64,000 nucleotides of DNA, taken from contig CAVSCF010000011.1 in assembly GCA_963726405.1 (NCBI GenBank), positions 1 through 64,000 of the forward strand, read 5' to 3'. The position numbers were made by a program, and so were the translations under genes. This document shows positions 18,848-27,558 of the stretch, piece by piece. Below the pieces are notes generated by a model. That model did not search any database and was not told where the DNA came from. It saw only the letters and a list, made by a program, of their open reading frames with translations. Source of the stretch: JAOUJD01 sp963726405 (lineage in GTDB: Bacteria; Pseudomonadota; Gammaproteobacteria; Burkholderiales; Burkholderiaceae_F). Within the stretch, counting starts at the first letter, position 1, and each line of letters opens with the position of its first letter.

Positions 18848-19888
18848 ATGGATCCGAAACCGGTGATCACGGCGCTGCCGAGCGCGACGACCGACGTCAC
18901 ACGGCGTTCCCGCGACGACTGCCACGCCCGCTTGCGCGACATGCTGCGCATCCGGCGGATGGAGGAACGGTGTGCGGAGCTGTACGGCGCCGGGAAGATC
19001 CGCGGATTCCTGCACCTCTACATCGGCGAGGAGGCGGTCGCCACCGGCGTGATGCCGCACCTGCGTGCCGGGGACAACGTCGTCGCCACGTACCGCGAGC
19101 ACGGCCACGCGCTGCTGCGCGGCGTGTCGATGAACGCGATCATGGCGGAGATGTACGGCAAGCGCGAAGGCTGTTCGCGCGGGCGCGGCGGCTCGATGCA
19201 CCTGTTCGATGCCGCCACGCGCTTCTACGGCGGCAACGCCATCGTCGGCGGCGGCCTGCCGCTCGCGTGCGGACTGGCGCTCGCCGACCGTCGCGCCGAA
19301 CGCGGCGACGCCGTGACGGCGTGCTTCTTCGGCGAGGGCGCGGTGGCCGAGGGCGCGTTCCACGAGTCGATGAACCTCGCGGCGCTGTGGCAGCTGCCCG
19401 TGCTCTTCCTCTGCGAGAACAACCTGTACGCGATGGGCACCGCCCTGGCGCGCTCGGAGTCGCAGACCGACCTCGTGACAAAGGCCGCGGCCTATCGCAT
19501 CGCGGCCGAACATTGCAACGGCATGGACGTGCTTGCGGTCGACGAGGCCGCCGGGCGCGCGGTCGAGCACGTGCGGCGCACGCGGACGCCGTTCTTCCTC
19601 GAACTGCACACGTACAGGTTCCGCGCGCACTCGATGTTCGATTCCGAGCTCTATCGCGCGAAGGTCGAGGTCGAGGCGTGGAAGGAGCGCGGGCCGATCC
19701 ACACGTTCACGCAGCGGCTGAAGGCGGCCGGCATGCTGACCGAGGACGAGTTCCTCGCGCTCGACGCCGCGGCCGTTGGCGAAGTCGACGACTCGGTCGC
19801 GTTCGCCGAAGCGGGCCAGTGGGAGCCGGTCGACGATCTGCTGCGCGACGTCACGACGCCGCGCGCCGAGGAAGGAGCCCCGCGATGA
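18848..19888 (+). CDS. pdhA: Pyruvate/2-oxoacid dehydrogenase E1 alpha subunit
   Basis: The 346-residue thiamine-diphosphate subunit of a PDH-type complex has RMEERCAELYGAGKIRGFLHLYIGEEAV, ATYREHGHALLRG, GRGGSMHLFD and the TPP-binding GEGAVAEGAFHESMN...CENN pattern. The phosphorylation-loop region RFRAHSMFD matches bacterial E1 alpha. ATG codons lie at 18824, 18845 and 18848; I prefer 18848 because GGGGAG is at the right distance. The gene overlaps E1 beta by ATGA. The substrate is probably pyruvate, but acetoin or branched 2-oxoacids cannot be excluded from the sequence. Confidence 0.9.
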   Translation: MDPKPVITALPSATTDVTRRSRDDCHARLRDMLRIRRMEERCAELYGAGKIRGFLHLYIGEEAVATGVMPHLRAGDNVVATYREHGHALLRGVSMNAIMAEMYGKREGCSRGRGGSMHLFDAATRFYGGNAIVGGGLPLACGLALADRRAERGDAVTACFFGEGAVAEGAFHESMNLAALWQLPVLFLCENNLYAMGTALARSESQTDLVTKAAAYRIAAEHCNGMDVLAVDEAAGRAVEHVRRTRTPFFLELHTYRFRAHSMFDSELYRAKVEVEAWKERGPIHTFTQRLKAAGMLTEDEFLALDAAAVGEVDDSVAFAEAGQWEPVDDLLRDVTTPRAEEGAPR

Positions 19889-20868
19889 CGGCCACCACCT
19901 ACCGGGACGCACTGCGCGCGGCGCACCGCGAAGCCCTGCAACGCGACCCGCGCGTCTTCATCATGGGCGAGGACGTCGGCCGCTATGGCGGCTCGTACGC
20001 CGTGACGAAGGGCTTCTTCGACGAGTTCGGGCCCGACCGGGTGCGCGACACGCCGCTGTCGGAACTGGCGTTCGTCGGGACCGGCATCGGCGCGGCGCTG
20101 GGCGGCCAGCGGCCGATCGTCGAGATCATGACCGTCAACTTCTCGCTGCTCGCGCTCGACCAGATCGTCAACACGGCCGCCACCGTGCGGCACATGTCCG
20201 GCGGCCAGTTCTCCGTGCCGGTGGTGATCCGCATGGCGACGGGCGCGGGTCGCCAGCTCGCCGCGCAGCATTCGCACAGCCTCGAGGTCTGGTACGCGCA
20301 CGTGCCGGGCTTGCGCGTGCTGGCACCGGCGACGCTCGAGGACGCGCGCGGCATGCTGTGGCCCGCGCTGCAGGACCCGGATCCGGTCGTGATGTTCGAG
20401 CATGCCCAGCTCTACAACCTCGAGGGCGAGCTCGCGGATCCGGCGCCCGCCGTCGACATCGAGCACGCCGCGGTCCGCCGCCAGGGCCGTGACCTCACCG
20501 TGGTGACCTACGGCGGCAGCCTGCCGCGTGTGAACGAGGCGGCTGCGCTCCTCGCGTCGCAGGGCGTCGAGGCCGAGGTCATCGACCTGCGGGTGCTGCG
20601 GCCGCTCGATTGGGACACGATCGTCGGTTCCGTCCGTCGCACCCATCGCCTGCTCGTGGTGGACGAGGGCTGGCGCACCTGCAGCCTCGCGGCGGAGATC
20701 GTGACCGGCGTCATCGAGCGCGCGTTCTACGAACTCGACGCTCCGCCGGCGCGCGTGTGCAGCGCGGAGGTGCCGATGCCGTATCCGAAGCATCTCGAAG
20801 ATGCGGCGCTGCCGATGCCCGGCAGGATCGTCGCGGGCGCCCTGGCGCTCTGCGGCCGCGCGTCATGA
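19885..20868 (+). CDS. pdhB: Pyruvate/2-oxoacid dehydrogenase E1 beta subunit
   Basis: The 327-residue partner of E1 alpha has FIMGEDVGRYGGSYAVTKGF, RVRDTPLSELAFVGTGIGAALGG, RPIVEIMTVNF, a transketolase C-terminal domain with DLRVLRPLDWDTI, and LLVVDEGWRTCSLAAEI. It starts at an ATG overlapping the pdhA stop, behind GGAG, and its own stop overlaps the E2 ATG. This coupling indicates fixed stoichiometry. Family assignment is certain; substrate preference is not. Confidence 0.93.
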   Translation: MTATTYRDALRAAHREALQRDPRVFIMGEDVGRYGGSYAVTKGFFDEFGPDRVRDTPLSELAFVGTGIGAALGGQRPIVEIMTVNFSLLALDQIVNTAATVRHMSGGQFSVPVVIRMATGAGRQLAAQHSHSLEVWYAHVPGLRVLAPATLEDARGMLWPALQDPDPVVMFEHAQLYNLEGELADPAPAVDIEHAAVRRQGRDLTVVTYGGSLPRVNEAAALLASQGVEAEVIDLRVLRPLDWDTIVGSVRRTHRLLVVDEGWRTCSLAAEIVTGVIERAFYELDAPPARVCSAEVPMPYPKHLEDAALPMPGRIVAGALALCGRAS

Positions 20869-22044
20869 TCGCGTTTCGCCTGCCGTCGCTCGGCGCCGAC
20901 ATGGACAAGGCCACGCTGCTCGAGTGGCGCATCGCGCCCGGCGACCACGTGAAGAAGGGCGACATCGTCGCGGTCGTCGACACGACCAAGGCCGCGATCG
21001 ACGTCGAGTGCTGGCACGACGGCACCGTCGAAGCGCTGCTGGTGGAACCGGGCGTAGAGATCCCGGTCGGCACGGTGATGGCGGTCCTGCGCGAGGCGGA
21101 CGAGACCTCCGAACAGGTGAGGGCGCAGGTCGAGGCGCTGCGGGCAGCGCCCGCGCCCGCCGCGGCACCGGTCGTCGCGGTCGGAGCGGCGGCGGCGCCG
21201 TTGCCCGAAGCGGAGCCGGGGCGTCGCGCCGTCTCGCCGGCCGCGCGCAAGCGGGCCGCCGAACTGCATGTCGCGCTCGACAAGGTCGTGGGCACAGGCC
21301 CCGCGGGCGCGGTGACGCTTGCCGATGTCGAGAAGGCGGCGAAGCCGGAGCCGCCACCGAGCCGCGGCGAGGCGATGCGGCAGACGATCGCCGCCGCGAT
21401 GGCGCGCAGCAAGCGCGAGATCCCGCACTACTACCTCGCCGACGACGTACCGCTCGCGGCGACGACGGCATACCTCGCCGCGCGCAACGCCGAACGCGCG
21501 GTGACCGGACGGCTGCTGCTCGCGCCGCTGCTGCTGTAGCGCCGTCGCCCGCGCGCTCCAGCGGTACCCGGAGTTCAACGGCTTCTGGACAGACGGGCGC
21601 TTCGCCGCCAGCGCCGGCGTCCACGTGGGCGTCGCGATCGCGTTGCGTAGCGGCGGCCTGGTGGCGCCTGCGCTGCACGACGTCCTGCACAAGGACGTCG
21701 ACACCGTCAACCGCGAACTGCTCGATCTCGTGGCGCGCACACGGGCCGGCACGCTGCGCGCGTCCGAACTGTCGGATCCGACGATCACCGTGACGAGCCT
21801 CGGCGACCAGGGCGTGCAGGCCGTCTTTCCCATCATCTATCCGCCCCAGGTCGCGATCGTCGGATTCGGACGGGTCGCGGAGCGTCCCTGGGTCGTGGAC
21901 GGCGCCGTGCGGCCGATTCCTGTGGTGACGGCGAGCCTCGGCGCTGACCATCGGGTGAGCGATGGGCATCGCGGCGCGCTGTTCCTCGCGGCGATCAGCG
22001 ACGCGTTGCAGCGTCCGGAAGAACTCGCGAAAGGGCTGCCATGA
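20865..22044 (+). CDS. pdhC: Dihydrolipoyl acyltransferase (E2), frameshifted
   Basis: The E2 core of the complex has one lipoyl domain (DTTKA, Lys42), an Ala/Pro linker, a peripheral-subunit-binding domain (VSPAARKRAAELHV to GTGPAGAVTLADVE) and a catalytic domain with the active-site ADHRVSDGHRGALFLAAI. The frame stops at TAG 21537 in the catalytic domain, but dropping one T there continues directly as SAVARALQRYPEFNGFW to the normal end. The break is therefore a single-base insertion and probably a sequence error. The restored length is about 392 residues. The downstream ACP overlaps by ATGA. No E3 gene is in the cluster. Confidence 0.87.
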
Positions 22045-22292
22045 CACGCGACGAACTGCGCGAGGCGGTGCTCCGCTGCCTTGGCCGCATTGCGCCGGAA
22101 GTCGACCTCGGGAGCCTCGCGCCCGAGGTCCGCCTGCGCGACCAGGTGGATCTCGATTCCGTCGACTGGCTCAACTTCCTGGTCGCCGTCCACGCCGAAC
22201 TCGGCGTCGACATCCCCGACGCCGAGGCGGCCCGCCTGCACACGCTCGACAAGCTGCTCGATTACTGCGCCACCCGGCTTGGCGTCGCGTGA
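22041..22292 (+). CDS. Stand-alone acyl carrier protein
   Basis: The 83-residue protein has the four-helix ACP pattern with LRDQVDLDSVDWLNFLV, where Ser40 is the phosphopantetheine site, and an acidic C-terminal half. Its sequence is close to the ACP domain of the fusion at 14917-15753 (shared LRDQVDLDS and DIP segments), more than either should be to a fatty-acid AcpP. It overlaps the E2 gene by ATGA, so it is translationally coupled to a 2-oxoacid dehydrogenase rather than to fatty-acid synthesis genes. It may accept acyl groups from E2 or acetyl-CoA; that is inference. Confidence 0.9.
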   Translation: MTRDELREAVLRCLGRIAPEVDLGSLAPEVRLRDQVDLDSVDWLNFLVAVHAELGVDIPDAEAARLHTLDKLLDYCATRLGVA

Positions 22293-22350
22293 GCCCGGGC
22301 AGGCCGCGGCCCCGCGTATCGTTTCGGGGTCGCCTCTTCCGCCTGCCACC

Positions 22351-23158
22351 ATGACTACCGGTTCCCTGCCCGCGACTGCCGCTCTCGCACGCCTGCGCGG
22401 CGTGCTGCTCGACATCGACGGCACGATCACGACCGCGGGCCGGTTGTCCGCAGCCGCCTACTCAGCGCTCGAACGGCTGCAGGCGGCCGGCTTGTGGGTG
22501 ATCCCCGTGACCGGGCGTCCCGCGGGCTGGTGCGACCTGATCGCCCGGTTCTGGCCGGTGACCGCCGTGGTCGGCGAGAACGGCGCGCTGTACTTCCGCT
22601 ACGACCACGTGCAGCGCCGGATGATCCGCGGCTTCGCGCGGAGCGAGGCCGAGCGCGCGCAGGACCGCGAGCGTCTCCGTGCGATCGGCGAGGAGGTGCT
22701 GCGCGCGGTGCCGGGAACGGCGATCGCGGCCGACCAGCTCTATCGCGACACCGACCTGGCGATCGACTATTGCGAGGACGTGCCCCCGCTTGATCCCCGG
22801 GACGTTCACCGGATCCACGCGCTGCTCACAGCGCGCGGACTTGACGGCGAAGGTGAGTTCGATCCACGTGAACGCGTGGTACGGCACGCACGACAAGCTG
22901 TCGATGACGCGGCGCCTGATGCGCGAGCAGTTCGGCGTCGACCTCGACGCCGAGCGCGACGCCTTCGCCTTCATCGGCGATTCCCCCAACGACGAACCGA
23001 TGTTCGCGTACTTCCCCCACTCGTTCGCGGTCGCCAACATCGCGCCGTTCGTCGACGAACTGCAGCATCCGCCTGCCTGCGTCATCGAGGCCGAGGAAGG
23101 TGAAGGCTTCGTCCTGTTCGCCGACCGGGTCCTCGCGGGACGCCGTGAAGCGGCCTGA
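22351..23158 (+). CDS. HAD-superfamily phosphatase, frameshifted
   Basis: A HAD type IIB (Cof/sucrose-phosphatase-like) hydrolase with the nucleophile motif LLDIDGTIT, VTGRPAGW, GENGALYF and motif IV FIGDSPNDEPMF. Such enzymes dephosphorylate sugars or similar small molecules in the cytoplasm. The frame breaks after LLTARGL: one extra T at 22841-22842 shifts it, and removing it continues as TAKVSSIHVNAWYG to a normal C terminus, giving about 268 residues. The gene follows the ACP and precedes gpsA, with no proven functional link. Confidence 0.82.
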
Positions 23159-23226
23159 GCGCATGCCATCCGGTTGAGCCTGACCGCTGTCAACGACACC
23201 GACCCCCCGCTGCCTACGATGCAGAC

Positions 23227-24260
23227 ATGGCTCGGGTCGGCGTCATCGGGGGTGGAGCATTCGGGACGGCGATGGCGACCGTGCTGCGTCGCCGGGGACA
23301 CGACGTCGTGCTCTGGGCGCGCGAACCCGAAGTCGTCGAGGCGATCAACCAGCGTCGAGAGAATGCGATCTTCCTGCGCGGCGTGACGCTTGCCCGAGGG
23401 GATCGTTGCCACGTCGGAGATCGGCACGGCGGCGAGCGGGGCGCAGTTCGTCCTGCTGGTGCCGCCCGCGCAGCACATGCGGGCCGTCACGTCGTCGCTG
23501 CCTCCCCACCTGGCGCCCGGCACGCCGGTGGTGAGCTGCTCGAAGGGCATCGAGCGCGGCAGCTGCGCGTTGATGTCGGAAGTGATCGCCGAAACGTTGC
23601 CGCAGGCGCGGGTCGCGATCCTGTCGGGACCCTCGTTCGCTGCGGAGATCGCGGTGGATCTGCCGGCCGGCGTCACGCTGGCGTGTGCCGACCCGGTGCT
23701 CGGCGCCCTTCTGGAGGACGGAGATCGGCAGCGCGCGCTTCCGCGTGTACCTGTCGGACGATGTCATCGGCGCCCAGGTGAGCGGCGTGATGAAGAACGT
23801 CCTCGCGATCGCCTGCGGAATCGTGACGGGCAAGCAACTGGGCAACAGCATGCGCGCGATGCTGCTCGCGCGCGGCCTGGCGGAAGCGGTCGACCTCGGG
23901 CTGGCGCTCGGGGCGCGCCTCGAGACGTTCCTGGGCCTGTCCGGCATCGGGGACATCGACCTGTCCTGCAACAGTCCGCAATCACGCAACATGTCGCTCG
24001 GCATCGAACTCGGCCGCGGGCGCACGCTGGCCGAGATCCTGGGCCAGCGCGTGACGGTGCAGGAAGGCGTGCACTCTTCGAGCGCGATCGCCGCGCTGGC
24101 CGAGCGGCTCGGCCTCGACATGCCGATCGCGGGACTGGTCGACCGGGTGCTGAACCGCGGGGCCGACGCCGACCGGGAGCTTGAAGCGCTGATGGCCCAG
24201 CCGTTCGGCGTCGAGCGCGCGGTCGTGCCGTGGCTGCGGCGAAGCAGGCAGAGCGCGTAG
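23227..24260 (+). CDS. gpsA: Glycerol-3-phosphate dehydrogenase [NAD(P)+], frameshifted twice
   Basis: GpsA reduces dihydroxyacetone phosphate to sn-glycerol-3-phosphate for phospholipid synthesis. It shows GVIGGGAFGTAMA, VVSCSKGIERG, ILSGPSFAAEI, VMKNVLAIACGIVTG and GLSGIGDIDLSCNS. Two breaks occur, an extra T at 23390-23391 and an extra G at 23716-23717. Removing both restores a continuous protein of about 344 residues with no other defect. Because GpsA is usually essential, these are almost certainly sequence errors. It lies between a HAD phosphatase and TrpB2. Confidence 0.88.
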
Positions 24261-24346
24261 CGACTGCCGTTCGCCTTTCGGAAATCTCTCGGGCGGAGTG
24301 GGGAGCCCCGAGGTCTTCTCTTCGGGCAGCACGCCCGCGCGTGTCC

Positions 24347-25717
24347 TCAGGCCGGTTCGGGGACGCTCGGCAATCCGGACAGGGCCATGGCCAGTTCCTT
24401 CTCGTCGTAGGTCTCGTCCGTCAGCTCGCCCGCGAAGTACTTCTGGTACGCGCTCATGTCGAAGTGACCGTGCCCGCAGAGGTTGAAGAGGATCGTTTCG
24501 GCGCGGCCTTCGCGCTTGCAGCGCAGTGCCTCCTCGATCGCGCCTTTCACCGCGTGATTGGCCTCGGGCGCCGGCACGATGCCTTCGGCGCGCGCGAACA
24601 GCACGCCCGCGGCGAAGCACTCGTTCTGCGTGTACGCCGTCGCTTCGATGCGGCCGAGTTCCTTCAGATGCGATACGAGCGGCGCCATGCCGTGGTAGCG
24701 CAGTCCTCCCGCGTGAAAGCCCGGCGGCGTGAAGCTGGAACCGAGCGTGTGCATCTTCGTCAGCGGCGTCAGGTGGCCGGTGTCGCCGAAGTCGTAGGCG
24801 TAGCGTCCGCGCGTGAGGGAAGGGCAGGCGGCGGGCTCCACGGCGACGATGCGCGGGTTCGCACCGCCACGCAGCGCCTGGCCGATGTACGGAAAGGCGA
24901 TGCCGGCGAAGTTCGAGCCGCCGCCGGTGCAACCCACCACGACGTCGGGCCACGCATCGGCCATCTGCATCTGTTCCATGGACTCGAGCCCGATGACCGT
25001 CTGGTGCATCAGGACGTGGTTCAGCACCGAACCGAGCGCGTACTTGGTGTCGTCGCGCTGGACGGCAAGCTCCACCGCCTCGGAGATCGCGATGCCGAGG
25101 CTGCCCGGATGGTCGGGTCGCTCGGCGAGCACGCGCCGGCCGTACGCGGTTTCGTTCGAGGGGGAAGCGACGCAGCGGGCGCCGTAGGTCTCCATGACCG
25201 CGCGTCGATACGGCTTCTGGTCGTACGACACGCGGACCTGGAAGATCAGCACTTCCATGCCGAAGAGCGAACCCGCGAAGGCGAGCGAGGTTCCCCACTG
25301 GCCGGCGCCGGTCTCGGTCGTGAGACGCTTCACGCCCGCCTGCGCGTTGTAGAAGGCCTGCGGCACGGCGGTGTTCGGCTTGTGACTGCCCGCGGGACTC
25401 ACGCCTTCGTACTTGTAGAAGATGCGCGCCGGCGTGCCGAGCGCCTTCTCGAGTCGATGGGCGCGGTACAGCGGAGACGGCCGCCAGAGGCGATAGATGT
25501 CGCGGACCGGCTCGGGAATCTCGATCTCGCGCTCGGTGCTGACCTCCTGCCGGATCAGGTCCATCGGAAAGAGTGGCGCGAGGTCGTCCGGGCCGATCGC
25601 CTTCAGCGTTCCCGGGTGCAGCACGGGCGGCAGCGCACGCGGCAGGTCGGCCTGGATGTTGTACCAGGCCTTCGGCAGCCTGGATTCGTCCAGGACGTAC
25701 TTCGTGGGCTCGTTCAT
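24347..25717 (-). CDS. trpB: TrpB2-type pyridoxal-phosphate tryptophan synthase beta
   Basis: The 456-residue enzyme is of the long TrpB2 class: RPSPLYRAHRLEKALG, YKYEGVSPAGSHKPNTA with the PLP lysine, TTETGAGQWGTSLAFAG, and the phosphate-binding GCTGGGSNFAG. TrpB2 joins indole and serine to tryptophan and usually works without TrpA, perhaps salvaging free indole. No trpA or other trp gene is nearby. I set the start at 25717 (MNEPTKY), behind GGGGAG; the open frame to 25915 is low in protein character. It converges on gpsA. Confidence 0.9.
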   Translation of the reverse strand: MNEPTKYVLDESRLPKAWYNIQADLPRALPPVLHPGTLKAIGPDDLAPLFPMDLIRQEVSTEREIEIPEPVRDIYRLWRPSPLYRAHRLEKALGTPARIFYKYEGVSPAGSHKPNTAVPQAFYNAQAGVKRLTTETGAGQWGTSLAFAGSLFGMEVLIFQVRVSYDQKPYRRAVMETYGARCVASPSNETAYGRRVLAERPDHPGSLGIAISEAVELAVQRDDTKYALGSVLNHVLMHQTVIGLESMEQMQMADAWPDVVVGCTGGGSNFAGIAFPYIGQALRGGANPRIVAVEPAACPSLTRGRYAYDFGDTGHLTPLTKMHTLGSSFTPPGFHAGGLRYHGMAPLVSHLKELGRIEATAYTQNECFAAGVLFARAEGIVPAPEANHAVKGAIEEALRCKREGRAETILFNLCGHGHFDMSAYQKYFAGELTDETYDEKELAMALSGLPSVPEPA

Positions 25718-25932
25718 CGCTGGTCTCCCCCCTCTCTGTTCGACTGCGGCACCAGGTCTGTCGCGGCCGGTCCGGTGCCAACGCCGTCGTTTCACGCTAA
25801 CACAGCCGCGCCGGCGGGCGACGCGGCTCGAAGTGCCGTTCGTTTGACGCAGATCGTTGATTTTTGGCTGGCCGTGCCGAAGGTGAAAGGGACAGCCGCG
25901 CAGTCGGCGCGGCACTCGCGCGGAGCCTCGAA

Positions 25933-26334
25933 ATGCGGTGGCGTCGATATCTCTTGCTAGCGGCCGCGATTGCCGGAGTCCTGGCGGCCGGCCCGGCCCT
26001 CGCCAACGCCGAGCGCGAGCGCATGATGCTCGCCGCCTTGCTCCGGTGCGATCTGACGTATGCGACCGAGCCGTACGCGAGCCACGTCGAGGCGCGCGAC
26101 CTCGCGGAACTCGATCGGGCGCACGGAGCGTTGCAGGCCCACCTCACGCGCGCCTTCAGCGCGCGCGAAGCGCAGTTGCTCGTGGCGCGGACGGTCGACG
26201 AGCGGCAATGGGCCAGGCCGCGCACGGATCGGTCGCCGTCGGCCGCCGTCGGCGCCTGCCGCCGCGTGGTTGCGGGCGCCATCAACGCCTACAGCTGGTC
26301 GCGCACCTGGCAGGCCTGGATCGAACGGAATTAG
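25933..26334 (+). CDS. Small exported hypothetical protein
   Basis: The 133-residue protein has a signal peptide (MRWRRYLLLAAAIAGVLAAGPALA). It continues with a helical mature part containing two cysteines (LLRCDLTYAT and AACR-like GACRRVV) and a C-terminal SRTWQAWIERN. No known family is recognised. The start at 25933 is chosen because it opens the signal peptide. It is divergent from trpB2, with about 215 bases between the starts. Confidence 0.65.
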   Translation: MRWRRYLLLAAAIAGVLAAGPALANAERERMMLAALLRCDLTYATEPYASHVEARDLAELDRAHGALQAHLTRAFSAREAQLLVARTVDERQWARPRTDRSPSAAVGACRRVVAGAINAYSWSRTWQAWIERN

Positions 26335-26479
26335 CCGGCGCCCGGCGACCTGACTTCGAGAGCGAGGCCGTGGCGGCCGCCGGTCGTGTCGCTCCTCTCA
26401 CAGTCGGGGCTTGCGCACGCCGCGTGCTACGCCCCAGTCATCTCCGCCATTGATGCCGGACGATGGTTGGGCGACCGCC

Positions 26480-26734
26480 ATGAATACGGTCGATGACATT
26501 CTCGGCAGCCTGCAGCGCGCGCCACGGCAGGCCGCACCGTCGTGGCGGGTGCGGATCACGTTCACCGACGGCAGCGAGTGGGAAGACATGTACGACCCGG
26601 CCGCCGCATGGCCCGCTCCGCTCGCAGCGCTAGCGCACGCCCGTGGAAAGACCCGCGAGCGCGCTCGCGACGGTCGGATACGCCAGCCGCACGCGCAGCT
26701 CGCGCTTCAGCCGCCGATTGCGGATGCGCCGTGA
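26480..26734 (+). CDS. Possible small hypothetical protein
   Basis: An 84-residue frame begins MNTVDDILG and contains a protein-like WRVRITFTDGSEWEDMYDPAAAW. Its third codon positions are GC-rich, as in real genes here. Its last third runs antisense into the 3' end of the SDR gene at 26630, where sequence becomes Arg-rich, so the true end may be unlike a conserved protein. There is no family match and no strong ribosome site. It is either a short gene with an overlapping tail or chance. Confidence 0.35.
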   Translation: MNTVDDILGSLQRAPRQAAPSWRVRITFTDGSEWEDMYDPAAAWPAPLAALAHARGKTRERARDGRIRQPHAQLALQPPIADAP

Positions 26735-27547
26735 CGCCGACATGAACGAGTACATCATCGGCGAGACGGCCTTCTTCAGCGCCTCGCGCGGCAGCCGGGG
26801 CGGCGGGTCGAGTGCGAAGTGGCGGGCGACGAGATCGAAGTACTCCCCCATCTTCAAGCCGCTGTCGTCGACGGCATTGGTCACCCGGCACGGCTGGCCG
26901 CGCATCAAGGCGGCGATCGCGATGCGCGCAAGGTCGTCGGCATGGATGTGGCTGGTGTAGACGTCGTCCTCGGGCGCAAGCGCGGGCAACCGCTGCTGCA
27001 GGCGCGCCAGCGGAAGCCGATCGTCGGCGTAGATGCCCGGGACACGGAGCAGGTGCGCATGGCGGCGCCGGCGAAGGAGGCGCTCCGCATCGATCCGCCG
27101 GAGGCTGCGCGCTTCCTGCGTGGCCAGCCGCGCGGTCTCGTCGATCCATGCGCCGCCGTGGTCGCCGTACACCCCGGTCGTGCTGATGTACACGGTGCGG
27201 TCGCCATCGCGCTGTCCGAGCACGTCGACGAGGTGCTTCGAGCGTGGGTCACCGGCGCCGGAATCAGGCGGCGGCGCGAGGTGGATCACGCGCCCGCCGA
27301 AGCCGCGCAGCCGTGCGAGCGTCGCCCGCTCGTCGAGATTGCCGACGAGCGGCACCGCGCCCGCAGCCCGCAGAGCGGGCACGCGTCCGGGGTGCGAGGT
27401 CAGCGCCACGATCCGAAACCGCGAATGCAGCCGTGCGACAATTCGGAGGCCGATGTCGCCGCAGCCGATGATCAACAGGCGCGGCCGACCGAGTTTCCCG
27501 AGGGCGTGGCGCGGTGCGGCCGTCGATCCGGGCCGGTTCACTTCCAT
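26630..27547 (-). CDS. SDR-type NAD(P)-dependent epimerase/oxidoreductase
   Basis: The 305-residue protein has a Rossmann start (LLIIGCGDIGLRIVARL), VIHLAPPPDSG, VYISTTGVYGDHGG (active-site-like Tyr region) and VPGIYADDRLPL. It resembles YeeZ-like extended SDR proteins, whose substrates are unknown. It is divergent from the ferredoxin-type reductase at 27559 with only 11 bases between the start codons, so the promoters must overlap the coding ends or lie inside the genes. The N-terminal 20 residues look unconserved and the real start may be slightly downstream. Confidence 0.82.
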   Translation of the reverse strand: MEVNRPGSTAAPRHALGKLGRPRLLIIGCGDIGLRIVARLHSRFRIVALTSHPGRVPALRAAGAVPLVGNLDERATLARLRGFGGRVIHLAPPPDSGAGDPRSKHLVDVLGQRDGDRTVYISTTGVYGDHGGAWIDETARLATQEARSLRRIDAERLLRRRRHAHLLRVPGIYADDRLPLARLQQRLPALAPEDDVYTSHIHADDLARIAIAALMRGQPCRVTNAVDDSGLKMGEYFDLVARHFALDPPPRLPREALKKAVSPMMYSFMSASRRIRNRRLKRELRVRLAYPTVASALAGLSTGVR

Positions 27548-27558
27548 GACCTGATTCT

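Noticed and set aside
24230..25960. 576-codon plus-strand frame opposite TrpB2
   Set aside because: It is antisense to a clear PLP enzyme, with biased composition and no motif.
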